Assembly: GCA_001797675.1 (NCBI GenBank)
Contig: MGQB01000025.1
Coordinates: forward strand, 1 to 64,000
Length of the DNA: 64,000 nt
Reading direction: 5' to 3'
DNA from: Deltaproteobacteria bacterium RBG_13_43_22
GTDB taxonomy: Bacteria > Desulfobacterota > RBG-13-43-22
Shown: positions 43,749 to 53,432 of the stretch, piece by piece
How the letters are laid out: the number at the start of each line of letters is the position of its first letter
Position numbering within the stretch: the first letter of the stretch is position 1
Notes under the pieces: generated by a model
Told to the model about the DNA's origin: nothing
Databases searched by the model: none
Seen by the model: only the letters and a program-made list of their open reading frames with translations
Made by a program: the position numbers and the translations under genes

Positions 43749-44400
43749 AAAGATAATCAAACCAGGTGCTTTCTATCATTCGAAAATTAGCCTCCACGGC
43801 CTTTTTCCCCTTGATCACCTCTCCGTGCCCGCTGAGTAAATATTCAATATCCAAAACGGCGATTTGCAGGATGCTCTCTTTTAAGAGACCCCCGTTTCCT
43901 CCCGGCAGATCAGTCCGTCCTATTCCCTGGCTGAAAATCAAATCCCCGGTAAATAAGGCCTTATATTCAGGCCAGTAGAGGCAGATGGAACCCGGTGAGT
44001 GCCCGGGAGTTATAATAACCTGAAAACTCAGGTCTCCTATGATCAGTTTCCCGTCCTGCAGAAAGAAGTCAGGTTCAATGCCCTTCCCTGCATCCAGACC
44101 ATACCGGTTAAGCCATTGTTTGGCAAACACAAACTCGGCCAGGCTCATAGTCAATAGGGTGGGTTTTCTGAACAACGCTGCCGCCTCCAGATGATCCGGA
44201 TGAGCATGGGTGATGATGATCAGGTCTATCTGTTCGGGTGTGAGGTTCAAGTCCTGAAGCCCGGAGCGGACATAGTCGAAAAGATGAACATGCCCCGGAT
44301 CAATCAAAATCGTTTTGGACCCCTTGATCAGATAGGTGTTGCAATTATTCGTTTGGGGGTTGCGCCAAATAAAGGCATGGAGGTTATCGGCAATTTTCAT
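43747..44400 (-). CDS. MBL-fold metallohydrolase
   Basis: 217 aa. Metallo-beta-lactamase fold of the glyoxalase-II type: TILIDPGHVHLFDY, the metal site ITHAHPDHLEAAAL (HxHxDH), TPGHSPGSICLYWPEY, TGDLIFSQGIGRTDLPGG and LSGHGEV. The ITPGHSPGS and GIGRTDLPGG motifs are characteristic of the stand-alone hydroxyacylglutathione-hydrolase-like branch. The stop TGA lies inside the right end of a dispersed repeat. It is the last gene of the rml-led minus-strand operon. Confidence 0.88.
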   Translation of the reverse strand: MKIADNLHAFIWRNPQTNNCNTYLIKGSKTILIDPGHVHLFDYVRSGLQDLNLTPEQIDLIIITHAHPDHLEAAALFRKPTLLTMSLAEFVFAKQWLNRYGLDAGKGIEPDFFLQDGKLIIGDLSFQVIITPGHSPGSICLYWPEYKALFTGDLIFSQGIGRTDLPGGNGGLLKESILQIAVLDIEYLLSGHGEVIKGKKAVEANFRMIESTWFDYL

Positions 44401-44413
44401 CAGGACCTCTTCA

Positions 44414-45199
44414 TTAAAACAGTTCCATCTGATCCTGGGATGGTTTCTTCTTTCTTTTTTTCTTGGGAGGCAGGGGAGGGGAAGGAGAAAGGTCTGAAAT
44501 CACGGGTTCCGGTCGGCTGGGTTCAATGGGCCCGGGGGCAGGGGGTTCCGGATAAGCCGGCCCTGAAGTTTCTGACAGGACCATTTTGGGTTTTGGCCGT
44601 TCCCCCGACAGAAAATCCATGGAAATCTTTTCGTCTTTTTCTTTCCGGAAAAAGGAGCCAAGGGTTTCGGCCCGACGTCTGATTTTTTCCAGACGGGAAG
44701 AAGAGGTCAGGATTATCCCCGGTTCGAGGGCTTTAAGAACTTTTTCGGAAGAAAAAAAATCCTCTTTAAATAATTGGAACAAATCCGGCCAGAACCGAAG
44801 ATGGTCCAAGGGATATAATAATTCTATTTTCCGGTTGGTTCCGGTCCCATGCTCGACTTGAAAGAGTTTCCCCTGGCTTTCCAACCTCAGGGGTGATTTT
44901 ATGGCTGATGATTTTTCTTCCTTGGAAAGCCGGATATAAAGGGGTTGGAACAAATAGCATTTTAGAAGCTCAACCCCCAAATCGGTCTGCTCCGCCAAGG
45001 GCAGTAAGGCCCACCTTTCTTTCACCGGTTTCTCTCCGGCGATCAGAAAAAATTCCAACCACAGGGCTAAATATAGAGGGGAAGAAAAGGATGGATCGAA
45101 AAGAGTCCCATTGCTTAAAGAAGACAGGCTTGAAACCGGATCAGAAAAAAGGTCGATAAACTCCTTTAACGACTGTGCCTGAGAAGGGTCTTCGTTCAT
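44414..45199 (-). CDS. Hypothetical protein with Pro/Lys-rich C-terminus
   Basis: 261 aa. The start overlaps the rmlD stop by 4 nt (ATGA). The N-terminal 200 residues are helical with no recognised motif; the last 60 are Pro/Ser/Glu-rich and then basic (PPLPPKKKRKKKP, QDQMELF). No signal or membrane segment. The position after rmlD suggests operon membership, but no function can be given. Confidence 0.65.
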   Translation of the reverse strand: MNEDPSQAQSLKEFIDLFSDPVSSLSSLSNGTLFDPSFSSPLYLALWLEFFLIAGEKPVKERWALLPLAEQTDLGVELLKCYLFQPLYIRLSKEEKSSAIKSPLRLESQGKLFQVEHGTGTNRKIELLYPLDHLRFWPDLFQLFKEDFFSSEKVLKALEPGIILTSSSRLEKIRRRAETLGSFFRKEKDEKISMDFLSGERPKPKMVLSETSGPAYPEPPAPGPIEPSRPEPVISDLSPSPPLPPKKKRKKKPSQDQMELF

Positions 45200-46032
45200 T
45201 TCAGAAATTGCTCCAGGGCCTCCTGATAATGGAGGGGAGAATAACCTGTGGCCAGGGTCAGATAGCGTGTGTCCAGGACCGAATAGGCCGGCCTGGATGC
45301 CGGGCGGTCAAGGTTCTGATAACTGATGGGAAGGATTTCTTGATTCAATCCCTTGATTTTTAATATGGCTTTGCAGAAATCAAACCAGCTGATCCCCCCA
45401 TTGGTCTGATCCGTCAGATGATAAACCCCGAAATTTTCCGATCCAAGGACCTGCAAAATGCCTCGTGAGAGATTGACGCTCCAGGTCGGGGACATAATCT
45501 GATCACAGACTATCGTTAGCGGTTCGTCTTGTTCGGCCTTTTTAATGATCGACTGTACGAAATTGTTGCCGTGTTTTCCATACAGGGAACTGGTCCGGAT
45601 GATATAATATCGGTTCAGCAATTGTCCTATGAAAAATTCCCCTGCTTGTTTGGAGGCCCCATAGACATTAATCGGATTGGGGATGTCCCAGGGCTGGTAG
45701 GGGCGGCTGATCCGGCCGTCAAAAACATAATCCGTGCTTATATGACAAAGGATCACCCCGAATTTATGACAAGCCAGGGCCAGATAGTGAACCCCCAGAG
45801 CATTGGCCCGAAAGGCCCCTTCCCAATCATTTTCCGCCTGATCCACCGCCGTATAACCGGCACAGTTGATCACCACTTCCGCTTGACTGGCTTCTATGAT
45901 TTTGAAGACTTCGGCCTTCCGGGTGATATCGAGGTCATCAATGGAAAGGGGGACCACTTGATGATCCGCTTGCAGGATGGGGACCAGATCTTTGGACAGC
46001 AAACCGGGATAGCCGGTGACCAGGATCTTCAT
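45196..46032 (-). CDS. rfbD: dTDP-4-dehydrorhamnose reductase (RmlD/RfbD)
   Basis: 278 aa from ATG 46032, overlapping the rfbB stop (ATGA); a frame to 46113 lies inside rfbB. SDR fold: MKILVTGYPGLLSKDL (the usual GxxGxxG ends in Ser instead of Gly), AEVVINCAGYTAVDQAENDW, CHISTDYVFDG, catalytic YGASKQAGE (YxxxK) and RTSSLYGKHGNNFV. Last step of dTDP-L-rhamnose synthesis. The cofactor-loop Ser is worth a look. Confidence 0.93.
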   Translation of the reverse strand: MKILVTGYPGLLSKDLVPILQADHQVVPLSIDDLDITRKAEVFKIIEASQAEVVINCAGYTAVDQAENDWEGAFRANALGVHYLALACHKFGVILCHISTDYVFDGRISRPYQPWDIPNPINVYGASKQAGEFFIGQLLNRYYIIRTSSLYGKHGNNFVQSIIKKAEQDEPLTIVCDQIMSPTWSVNLSRGILQVLGSENFGVYHLTDQTNGGISWFDFCKAILKIKGLNQEILPISYQNLDRPASRPAYSVLDTRYLTLATGYSPLHYQEALEQFLK

Positions 46033-47066
46033 GACTTGCTCCAGAAACCCTTGCTTTCCTGATGCAGCCGTTCTTTGATGGGCTTCCACCACCCGACATG
46101 ATCCTGATACCATTGGACGGTTCGGAAGAGGCCTTCCGAAAAAGGAACCCCAGGGTGCCAGCCGGTCTCTTTTTTGATCTTGTTATTACTCAAAGCATAA
46201 CGTAAATCATGACCGGGGCGGTCGGTGACGAATTGAAGGTGTTCCTCTCCTTTCTTCAAAAAAGACAGGCATTGGCGGGCTACATCGATATTCGGCCTTT
46301 CGGATTCTCCGCCAATGTTATAGGCCTCACCGATCTTCCCTTTGGTCAGGACCTGATCAATTGCCTGACAGGCATCTTCCACAAAAAGCCAGTCGCGGAC
46401 ATTTTCTCCGCGTCCATAGACCGGGATGGGTTTGCTTTCCAAAAGATTGGTGATCATCAAGGGAATAAATTTTTCAGGGAATTGATAGGGACCGTAATTG
46501 TTGGAGGGGCGGACAATCAGGGTCGGAAAGCCGTAGGTTTCAAAATAGGCCCGAACCAACAGATCGGCCCCGGCTTTGCTGGCCGAATAAGGGGAGTTGG
46601 GTTGAAAAGCCGTCTCTTCGGTGAAAATCCCTTCCATCCCGAGGGACCCATAGACTTCATCGGTGGAGATGTGGAGGAAACGGAATTTCGAATCTTCGGC
46701 CAGGGTATCGTGCCAATATCGTTTAAAGACCTCTAATAACGTATGGGTACCCAGCACATTGGTCTGGATAAACTCCTTGGATCCCAGGATGGATCGGTCC
46801 ACATGGGATTCGGCGGCAAAATGGACTAACGCCTGGATGGGATAATGTTGACATAGCCGAAAGAGCAATGCCTCGTCCAATATATCACCCTGGATAAATC
46901 GGTAACGGGGATCGGAAGAAAGATCCAAGAGGTTTTGGGGGTTGGCCGAATAGGTCAGTTTGTCCAGGTTGATCAATTGACAGGAGGGGTGGGCCTTTAA
47001 AAAATATCGGATAAAATTGGAGCCGATAAATCCCATCCCGCCGGTGATGAGGATTGTTTCACTCAT
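46029..47066 (-). CDS. rfbB: dTDP-glucose 4,6-dehydratase (RmlB/RfbB)
   Basis: 345 aa. ILITGGMGFIGSNFIRYFLK (NAD-binding GxxGxxG), FLHISTDEVYGSLG, YSASKAGADLLVRAY (YxxxK), RPSNNYGPYQFPEKFIPLMI and NVRDWLFVEDACQAI are all diagnostic. First step after RmlA toward rhamnose. It is followed by rfbD by overlap and preceded by rfbA about 200 nt upstream. No rfbC (3,5-epimerase) is present in the window. Confidence 0.96.
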   Translation of the reverse strand: MSETILITGGMGFIGSNFIRYFLKAHPSCQLINLDKLTYSANPQNLLDLSSDPRYRFIQGDILDEALLFRLCQHYPIQALVHFAAESHVDRSILGSKEFIQTNVLGTHTLLEVFKRYWHDTLAEDSKFRFLHISTDEVYGSLGMEGIFTEETAFQPNSPYSASKAGADLLVRAYFETYGFPTLIVRPSNNYGPYQFPEKFIPLMITNLLESKPIPVYGRGENVRDWLFVEDACQAIDQVLTKGKIGEAYNIGGESERPNIDVARQCLSFLKKGEEHLQFVTDRPGHDLRYALSNNKIKKETGWHPGVPFSEGLFRTVQWYQDHVGWWKPIKERLHQESKGFWSKS

Positions 47067-47274
47067 AGTCTTGAGCCTCTATATATCCTAATCTAACTAT
47101 GTTTATTTTATTGCGGATACGGGAATCCAGAATCCTGGAGGCAGAAGTCAGAATCAAAAAAATTAAAAATAATTTTCAAAATTTATTGGTCGGGCACCAA
47201 GCCTAGTTATTTAACGGTTGATTGTCTCTTGGATCTTTCCCTCATTTTTTATTCGGGCTCTTGAATTCTGAAAT

Positions 47275-48342
47275 TTACACTTCCACCACCGCATTGTCCC
47301 CGATCATCAAGCGAAGGGCCTTGGAATGATTTTCCCCCTGAATGACCTGGGCCTCCCGGCCGATCAGACTATCTTCAAGGCGGGCGATATTTTCCACCAG
47401 GCAATGGCTCATCAATACCGAATGTTCGATCACCGAATGGATCACCCGGCTGTAGGGGCCGATGGTGGTGTAAGGACCGATAAAGGAATGGATGATCTGA
47501 GACCCTTCCCCGATCACTACCGGCCCTCGAATAATACTGCCGATCACTTTGGTTTTTTTGGCCAGTCGGACCCGGCCGATGATCTGACTCTGGGAATCGC
47601 ATTGCCCGCAGATATCCCGTTTGATGTAATCATCCAATACGGTGGTGTTGGCGGCCAGGAAGTCATCTTTCTTCCCGGTATCCAACCACCATCCTTCCAG
47701 GATATGACCTTTAACCAGTCCTTTCATATTCATGAGTTCCTGGATGGCATCGGTGATCTCCAACTCTCCCCGGGCCGATGGTTTTATACGGGCAATGGCC
47801 TGGTGGATCTTGGGGGAAAAGAAATAGACCCCCACCAGGGCCAGATTGGAAGGAGGTTTTTCGGGTTTTTCGATCAGGCGGGTGATATGTCCCTTCTTGT
47901 TCAAGACCGCCACCCCAAAGGCCTTGGGATTCTCCACCTCTTTTAAAAACAAAAAGGCATCCAGTTTTTCTTCCAAAAATCGTTCCCGGTAGCCCTTGAT
48001 CCCTTCGGCCAGAAGGTTGTCTCCCAGATACATGACAAAAGGAGAAGACCCTAAAAAAGGCTGAGCGGTTTTAACAGCGTGGGCCAGGCCGAGGGGTTTA
48101 TCCTGAAGTATATATTGGATCTTAAGTCCCCAGCGCCCCCCATTTTTTAAAAACCTTTTGACATCTTCCTGGGTCTCTGGAGCGACCACCACCCCGACCT
48201 CTTTGATGCCGGCCTCCATAAGGTGCTGAAAAACATAACCCAGAATAGGTTCATTGGCCACGGGGACCAATTGCTTGGCCATCGTGTGAGTGATCGGCCG
48301 CAACCGGGTACCTTTCCCTCCGGACAGTACCAGAGCCTTCAT
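47275..48342 (-). CDS. rfbA: Glucose-1-phosphate thymidylyltransferase, long form
   Basis: 355 aa, the long (StrD-like, TIGR01208) form with an added left-handed beta-helix. Nucleotidyltransferase motif LSGGKGTRLRPITHTMAKQL, then VMYLGDNLLAEGIKGYRE and GELEITDAIQELM; hexapeptide-type sequence from about 245. Makes dTDP-glucose from glucose-1-phosphate. A 208-nt gap separates it from rfbB. Confidence 0.9.
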   Translation of the reverse strand: MKALVLSGGKGTRLRPITHTMAKQLVPVANEPILGYVFQHLMEAGIKEVGVVVAPETQEDVKRFLKNGGRWGLKIQYILQDKPLGLAHAVKTAQPFLGSSPFVMYLGDNLLAEGIKGYRERFLEEKLDAFLFLKEVENPKAFGVAVLNKKGHITRLIEKPEKPPSNLALVGVYFFSPKIHQAIARIKPSARGELEITDAIQELMNMKGLVKGHILEGWWLDTGKKDDFLAANTTVLDDYIKRDICGQCDSQSQIIGRVRLAKKTKVIGSIIRGPVVIGEGSQIIHSFIGPYTTIGPYSRVIHSVIEHSVLMSHCLVENIARLEDSLIGREAQVIQGENHSKALRLMIGDNAVVEV

Positions 48343-48560
48343 CGGTTATCTTCCTTCTTTAATTATTTTTGTTGGTTATAACGGGATTGATCTGCAAAGT
48401 CAAGTCTTTTGGCCGGGTTGCCTCCTCCCCTTTAAAACATCTCTCAGTTTTAACTGGGAAAATGTTTGATTAGTTAAGAAGGGGATTATTATGGTTTCCC
48501 TTGCCTTCCTAAATATTTTTTGTTAAAGAGCTTTACTTATTAAAGAAAGGGAACTCCTGC

Positions 48561-50966
48561 ATGATTCGACCTTTTGTACTCTTATGCTTTTTTTTATCAG
48601 GATTCAGCGGCCTTCTTTATGAAGTCCTCTGGTTGCGGATGCTGATTTTGATCTTTGGTTCAACCACCCTGGCCGTCAGTACGGTCCTGACCTCTTTTAT
48701 GGGAGGCCTGGCCCTGGGGAGTTATTGGTTCGGCCGGACCATGGATCGAAAAAAAAATCCATTGTTGTATTACGGTCTTCTTGAAGGAATTATCGGTCTC
48801 TATGCCTTGATGATCCCCTGGCTTTTTACCTTCCTGATTCCCGCTTATCGGGTCCTTTGGGAACATTTTCATCCCAATTTTTTAGGATTTACTTTGGTGC
48901 AGTTTCTATTGGTTTTCGTTGTTCTGGTCATCCCCACGACCTGTATGGGTGCCACTCTGCCCATTTTAAGCAAGTGGGCTGTACGGCAGGAAACCCATCT
49001 GGGGGTCACCATCGGTCGTCTCTATGCCCTGAACACCTTCGGGGCGGTTATTGGGACGGCCTTGAGCGGTTTTTTCCTGCTTCCTCTCTTGGGGGTTAAT
49101 AAAACCCTGGGGATTGCCGTAGCCGTCAATCTCCTGGTCGCTTTAAGCATCTTCCTGCTCATCCGGCGCAACCCGGCTCCTTCAGTTCCCCAAAGGCCCC
49201 CATCTTTTTCAGAGAAAGAATCCGGCCAATCTGGGACTGCCGCTTTATCTCCTTTGCCGAGAGGGGTTATCTGGTCGGTGGTGCTGGGCATTTCCCTGTC
49301 CGGTTTTATCTCCATGATCTATGAAGTGGCCTGGAGCAGGACCCTCTCCCTTCTGGTGGATTCTTCGGTTTATGGGTTTACCATTATGCTGACCACCTTC
49401 CTGGTGGGGATCGCTTTGGGTTCCTATGTTTTTTCCCGCAAGGTGGACACCCTCCGCTTTCCAGGATTTGTCTGGGCCTGGCTGCAAATCGGCATCGGTG
49501 TTTTTGCCTTTCTAAGCCTGCTTTTTTTTCAAGAACTGCCTTACTGGTATCTCCTCCTATATCGTTCTCTCGGGCATTCCATCAACCTGCTGTTGACCGG
49601 TAAATTTATTTTGGCTTTTTTTATCATGCTGGCCCCGACCCTTTTTATGGGGGCCATCTTTCCTTTAACCGTCAAGATTTATGCCTCCAGCATAAGCCGG
49701 GTGAGCCGCATCGTGGGAAATATTTATACCGCCAATACCCTCGGTTGTATCCTGGGATCATTTGCCGGCGGTTTTTTTCTGATCCCCCTTTTGGGAATCC
49801 GGAATACCCTCCTTCTGGGAATCGGTTTGAATCTCCTTCTGGGTCTGTACCTGCTGTTGATCACCACAGCCCCCCGGCCTGGGTTAAAATGGTTCTTCGG
49901 CCCCCCGGTCCTTTTATTAACCTGGATCATCCTGTGGTTTCCTCCTGTCTGGAAGGCTCCCCTGATGGTCAGCGGGGTTTATATTTATGCCCAGAATTTT
50001 GATAAGACCTCCCGCAAGGAATTGTTGAAAATGTATGATCCTCAAAATGACCCGCTGTTATTTTATAAAGAAGGGCATACCTGTACCATCAGCGTTCATA
50101 AATCCCGGCGCACCGGGGCCGTTTACATGAAATCCAACGGCAAGGTGGAGGCCTCTTCCAAGGGAGACATGCCCACCCAGGTCCTGGTAGGTCAGATCCC
50201 CATGCTTCTGGCCCCGCGATTGGAAGAGGTCCTGGTGGTGGGTATGGGCAGCGGGGTGACGGTGGGTTCGGTAACCCCCTTTCCGGCTAAAAAAATAACT
50301 CTGGTGGAATTGGAGAAGGCGGTCATTGAGGGGTCCCGCTTTTTTGATCAGGTCAACAACCAGCCTCTAAAAGACCCTCGCCTGGTCCTTCAAGTGGCCG
50401 ATGCTCGGAATTACCTCCTGGTCACTCCCGACCGGTATGATGTCATCATCTCCGAACCTTCCAACCCCTGGATGGCCGGGGTGGCCAATGTATTCACCCG
50501 GGAATTTTTTCGGTTGGGATATGATAAATTAAAACCGGAAGGGGTCTTTTGCCAGTGGCTGCAGCTCTACAAGATTTCCCCGGAAAGCTTTAAAACCGTT
50601 TTGACCACCTTTCATAAGGTCTTTCCGTATGTCTATGTTTTTCAGCCGCAAGAGAAAGATCTGGTGATGGTGGGTTTTAAGCAAAAGCCGGACTTGTCCC
50701 TGGCCCGGATAGAAGAAAGGATGAAGTGGAAGCTCGTTGAACAGGACCTGAAACGGGTGGGGGTTATGGATCTGGAAAACCTGATGTCCCGATTTATCAT
50801 GGGCCCGGCCGAGGTATCCACTTTAACTCAGGGCGGGAGGTTAAATACCGATGACAATGCCCTGATCGAATTTTCCACCCCCAAGACCCTGTTTGCGGAA
50901 ACGGAGGATTTAAACGCCCGGATCCTGGAGCCGTATCGACAACCGGCAGGGAAATATTTTTATTAA
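48561..50966 (+). CDS. Membrane-fused spermidine-synthase-like protein
   Basis: 801 aa. About 14 hydrophobic segments in the first 480 residues (FLSGFSGLLYEVLWLRMLIL is the typical start), then a methyltransferase-fold spermidine synthase domain: LVVGMGSGVTVGSVTPF (SAM-site-like), ITLVELEKAVIEGSRFF, LQVADARNYLLVTPDRYDVI, EPSNPWMAGVANVFTREFF and CQWLQLYKI. The fused MFS/spermidine-synthase architecture is widespread, and its reaction is not established. It is followed by the third long-inverted-arm element. Confidence 0.88.
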   Translation: MIRPFVLLCFFLSGFSGLLYEVLWLRMLILIFGSTTLAVSTVLTSFMGGLALGSYWFGRTMDRKKNPLLYYGLLEGIIGLYALMIPWLFTFLIPAYRVLWEHFHPNFLGFTLVQFLLVFVVLVIPTTCMGATLPILSKWAVRQETHLGVTIGRLYALNTFGAVIGTALSGFFLLPLLGVNKTLGIAVAVNLLVALSIFLLIRRNPAPSVPQRPPSFSEKESGQSGTAALSPLPRGVIWSVVLGISLSGFISMIYEVAWSRTLSLLVDSSVYGFTIMLTTFLVGIALGSYVFSRKVDTLRFPGFVWAWLQIGIGVFAFLSLLFFQELPYWYLLLYRSLGHSINLLLTGKFILAFFIMLAPTLFMGAIFPLTVKIYASSISRVSRIVGNIYTANTLGCILGSFAGGFFLIPLLGIRNTLLLGIGLNLLLGLYLLLITTAPRPGLKWFFGPPVLLLTWIILWFPPVWKAPLMVSGVYIYAQNFDKTSRKELLKMYDPQNDPLLFYKEGHTCTISVHKSRRTGAVYMKSNGKVEASSKGDMPTQVLVGQIPMLLAPRLEEVLVVGMGSGVTVGSVTPFPAKKITLVELEKAVIEGSRFFDQVNNQPLKDPRLVLQVADARNYLLVTPDRYDVIISEPSNPWMAGVANVFTREFFRLGYDKLKPEGVFCQWLQLYKISPESFKTVLTTFHKVFPYVYVFQPQEKDLVMVGFKQKPDLSLARIEERMKWKLVEQDLKRVGVMDLENLMSRFIMGPAEVSTLTQGGRLNTDDNALIEFSTPKTLFAETEDLNARILEPYRQPAGKYFY

Positions 50967-51270
50967 TTCTGACCAAAGATATTTGAAATTTGGTCGGTAG
51001 GGGTCTTATTTTTTGAAGTTGTCCAAAAGGTGATTCATTGCCCCATCCCGGCCCAAAGGCTAAGTGGATTGGAAGCAGGCCGGGAGGCCCCCCGGTCACC
51101 AAAGCTTGTTTCGATCAACGGTGAAGGACTGCTCTCGGACTGATGTTCGAAATTTGGCCCGGCAAAGAAGCACACGACGTATTGACGGACAAGATCAAAA
51201 AACAAGACCCCTACCGACCGGCAAATTGTTAGAGATAAATTCTCAGATATTAAGTGTAAAAATCTAATTG
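50967..51270. other. Spacer filled by long-inverted-arm element copy 3
   Basis: Flank TATTTGAAATTT (50980-50991), element 50992-51219, GTTAGAGATA...TCTCAGAT tail (51228-51248). No gene. It lies between convergent genes. Confidence 0.7.
50992..51219 (+). repeat. Long-inverted-arm 3'-UTR element, copy 3
   Basis: Arms 50992-51025 and 51186-51219 pair at 30 of 34 positions. The core has GAAGCAGGCCGGGAGGCCCC and AAATTTGGCCCGGCAAAGAA. It starts 25 nt after the upstream stop and points the same way. Confidence 0.8.
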
Positions 51271-52209
51271 TTAAGACAACATTTGCCCATAATAATTTTT
51301 CTCCGGAGGAAGGCCCCTTATTTCTTTTGACAGGGCGAGTTTTTTATAATCCGTTTTCTCCTGTCGATGCAGGGCAATCAGAAAGCGAACGAGGTCCAAA
51401 GAGAATGTCCCGTCCATGGCCATCTCGGTCAGGACCTCGAGACCGCTTCGTAAATCATAAGCCCGGTTTCGATAGGGACGCGGTGAAATCAAGGCATCGT
51501 AAACATCACAAAGAGCTATCAGTTCAACCATTGGGTCCGAGAGAAGGATTCCGAAGGGATAACCTGAACCATCCAAACGTTCATGATGCTCCAAAGCCAC
51601 CTTGGCCCCGAATGGGTTTTCCGTTCCCTGATAATAACTCAGCAGGACAGCTCCGGAAAAAACATGATACCGGATATGGTTCCGTTCTTCCAAAGACAAA
51701 AGGGTCTTTTTTTGCAAAACCTTCAAAGGGACTGAAAACTTCCCAATGTCGTGTAAGGGTCCCATGGAAGCCACGAGAAGTTTTCTCTTTTGTTGTTTGA
51801 TAAATTGTAGGGACATAAAGGCCGTGAGGACAAAGACCCGTAGAGAGTGCCAATACGTATCGGGATCCATCTTCTTGAAATATTCCAAGGCCTGAATGCC
51901 CCAATAAGGAAGCCCGGCTTCGTGTAAAACTTTTTCGAACGGGCTTGAGGAGAAATTTTGAGAGAAAAGAGGGTGAAAAGGTATTTTATTTATGGCCTGG
52001 AGGAGATCCTTCCCAAAGACCGCATGGTCCCTCATCCGAATTTTTTTGTTTGGAGGGGGGGCCATCCGAGACATTTTTTGAAGGAGCCGGGTTGAAAAAA
52101 GTTCCCCTTGCTTAACCAGAAATTTTCCGTTTAGATCGTGTACATCATAAGCAAGGGGGGTAGGCTTGGGAACCCTTAGGGGGTTATTTTGCCTTAATAA
52201 GTGGTCCAT
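51271..52209 (-). CDS. HD-GYP domain phosphodiesterase
   Basis: 312 aa. The C-terminal HD-GYP domain starts with HSLRVFVLTAFM and HDIGKFSVPLKVLQKKTLLS, has the second-histidine region RYHVFSGAVLLS, the signature HHERLDGSGYPFG, then ELIALCDVYDALISPRPYRN (catalytic/structural motif DxYDAL.S.RPYR). It degrades cyclic-di-GMP in this family. The N-terminus (about 1-120) has no identifiable sensor domain. No diguanylate cyclase is adjacent. Convergent with the element-bearing gene. Confidence 0.93.
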   Translation of the reverse strand: MDHLLRQNNPLRVPKPTPLAYDVHDLNGKFLVKQGELFSTRLLQKMSRMAPPPNKKIRMRDHAVFGKDLLQAINKIPFHPLFSQNFSSSPFEKVLHEAGLPYWGIQALEYFKKMDPDTYWHSLRVFVLTAFMSLQFIKQQKRKLLVASMGPLHDIGKFSVPLKVLQKKTLLSLEERNHIRYHVFSGAVLLSYYQGTENPFGAKVALEHHERLDGSGYPFGILLSDPMVELIALCDVYDALISPRPYRNRAYDLRSGLEVLTEMAMDGTFSLDLVRFLIALHRQEKTDYKKLALSKEIRGLPPEKNYYGQMLS

Positions 52210-52390
52210 TTCTTCCCTTTTTCTATAAAGGTTAAGGAAACGGGGAAAAACACCCTTCAGGAAAAGACCAAACTGGTTAATGATACTCTTTTTATTAAAA
52301 AAAGGAATTGGAAAATGTCCTTGAAAAAAATCCCCACATCTTTTATAAAAAAACAGGCCATTCTGCAGTTATTATTGAAAGAGGTTCCAT

Positions 52391-53305
52391 TTGGAAAAGC
52401 AATTAAAGAAAGGAAAATCGGACGAGGTCGAAGCCGAGAGCAAAAAATCTCTGGAACGTTTGTTGAAGGAGATCCATGCTCCCGCCTCTTTGGACGACCT
52501 GTGGCCGGGAATACAAGCCGGCTCGGTTTTTCAAGACTTGGTCCGGAATTGGCCTTCCTGGGGTGAACCCTACCGGGAACGACGATGGGAAGCCTTATGC
52601 CGGGAGATGGAAAAAGTGGCCTATGCCACCCGCCCATACTGCCTTCGCTGCGGGGATTGCTGCCGTCAAGGCAGTCCCACCCTTTATGTTGAGGATAGGC
52701 CGATCCTGCGTAAAGGAATCATCACCAGACTGGATTTATTAACCCTGCGAGCCGGTGAAATCGGGTTTTCCAATGCCACCCAAGATCTGGTCTTACTCCC
52801 CGAGGAACGGATTAAAGTTAAAGAAAAACCGGGCGGTCGTGAATGTCTTTTCCTTGAATCGGAAACCAATGGCTGCAGCATTTATGAGGATAGGCCGCTC
52901 CAATGCCGGGCCATGGAATGCTGGAACCCGGATAATTTTAACGACCTGAATTCCCAGATTTTTCTTTCACGAAAAGAATTACTCAATCCCGATGATCCTT
53001 TGATCCCGATCATCGAATCCCATACCAGAAGGTGTGCGGTTTCCGATCTCCAGGAAGCTTTGAGCCGGATCAAAAAGGGGTTTGCCGCCGCCCAGGACGA
53101 GGCCCTGGATATCCTCTTTTATGATCAGCACCTGCGGGAGTATTTAAACCAGGAACAGGGGATAGGCCCTGAAAGTCAGGTTTTTCTAATCGGTCGGCCT
53201 ATTTCCGATCTCATCCTTTCCTTTGGTTTACATATAGCAGACTCGGACAACGGAATTACCCTGGTACAAAACTCTCAAACTCAGCATGAAGCCATCGAAT
53301 CATGA
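52391..53305 (+). CDS. YkgJ-family cysteine cluster protein
   Basis: 304 aa with a TTG start at 52391 (GAGG 7 nt upstream). Cysteine cluster: YCLRCGDCCRQGSP (CxxCxxCC), CLFLESETNGCSIYEDRPLQ followed by CR, matching the YkgJ/Fe-S-type family. A charged N-terminus (residues 1-70, KKGKSDEVEAESKK) is an extension and the C-terminal 100 residues are helical. Probably binds a metal or Fe-S cluster; function unknown. Confidence 0.85.
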   Translation: MEKQLKKGKSDEVEAESKKSLERLLKEIHAPASLDDLWPGIQAGSVFQDLVRNWPSWGEPYRERRWEALCREMEKVAYATRPYCLRCGDCCRQGSPTLYVEDRPILRKGIITRLDLLTLRAGEIGFSNATQDLVLLPEERIKVKEKPGGRECLFLESETNGCSIYEDRPLQCRAMECWNPDNFNDLNSQIFLSRKELLNPDDPLIPIIESHTRRCAVSDLQEALSRIKKGFAAAQDEALDILFYDQHLREYLNQEQGIGPESQVFLIGRPISDLILSFGLHIADSDNGITLVQNSQTQHEAIES

Positions 53306-53432
53306 AATTACTTCACCGGGGGCAACAGGATATAGTTAAAAGATTTTTTGAATTGTTCATTGCCTACAACCTGATTTTTTCCTGAACCCTTGAATCCTCG
53401 AACCCCTGGACCCTTATTTTGGTATTAAAACT

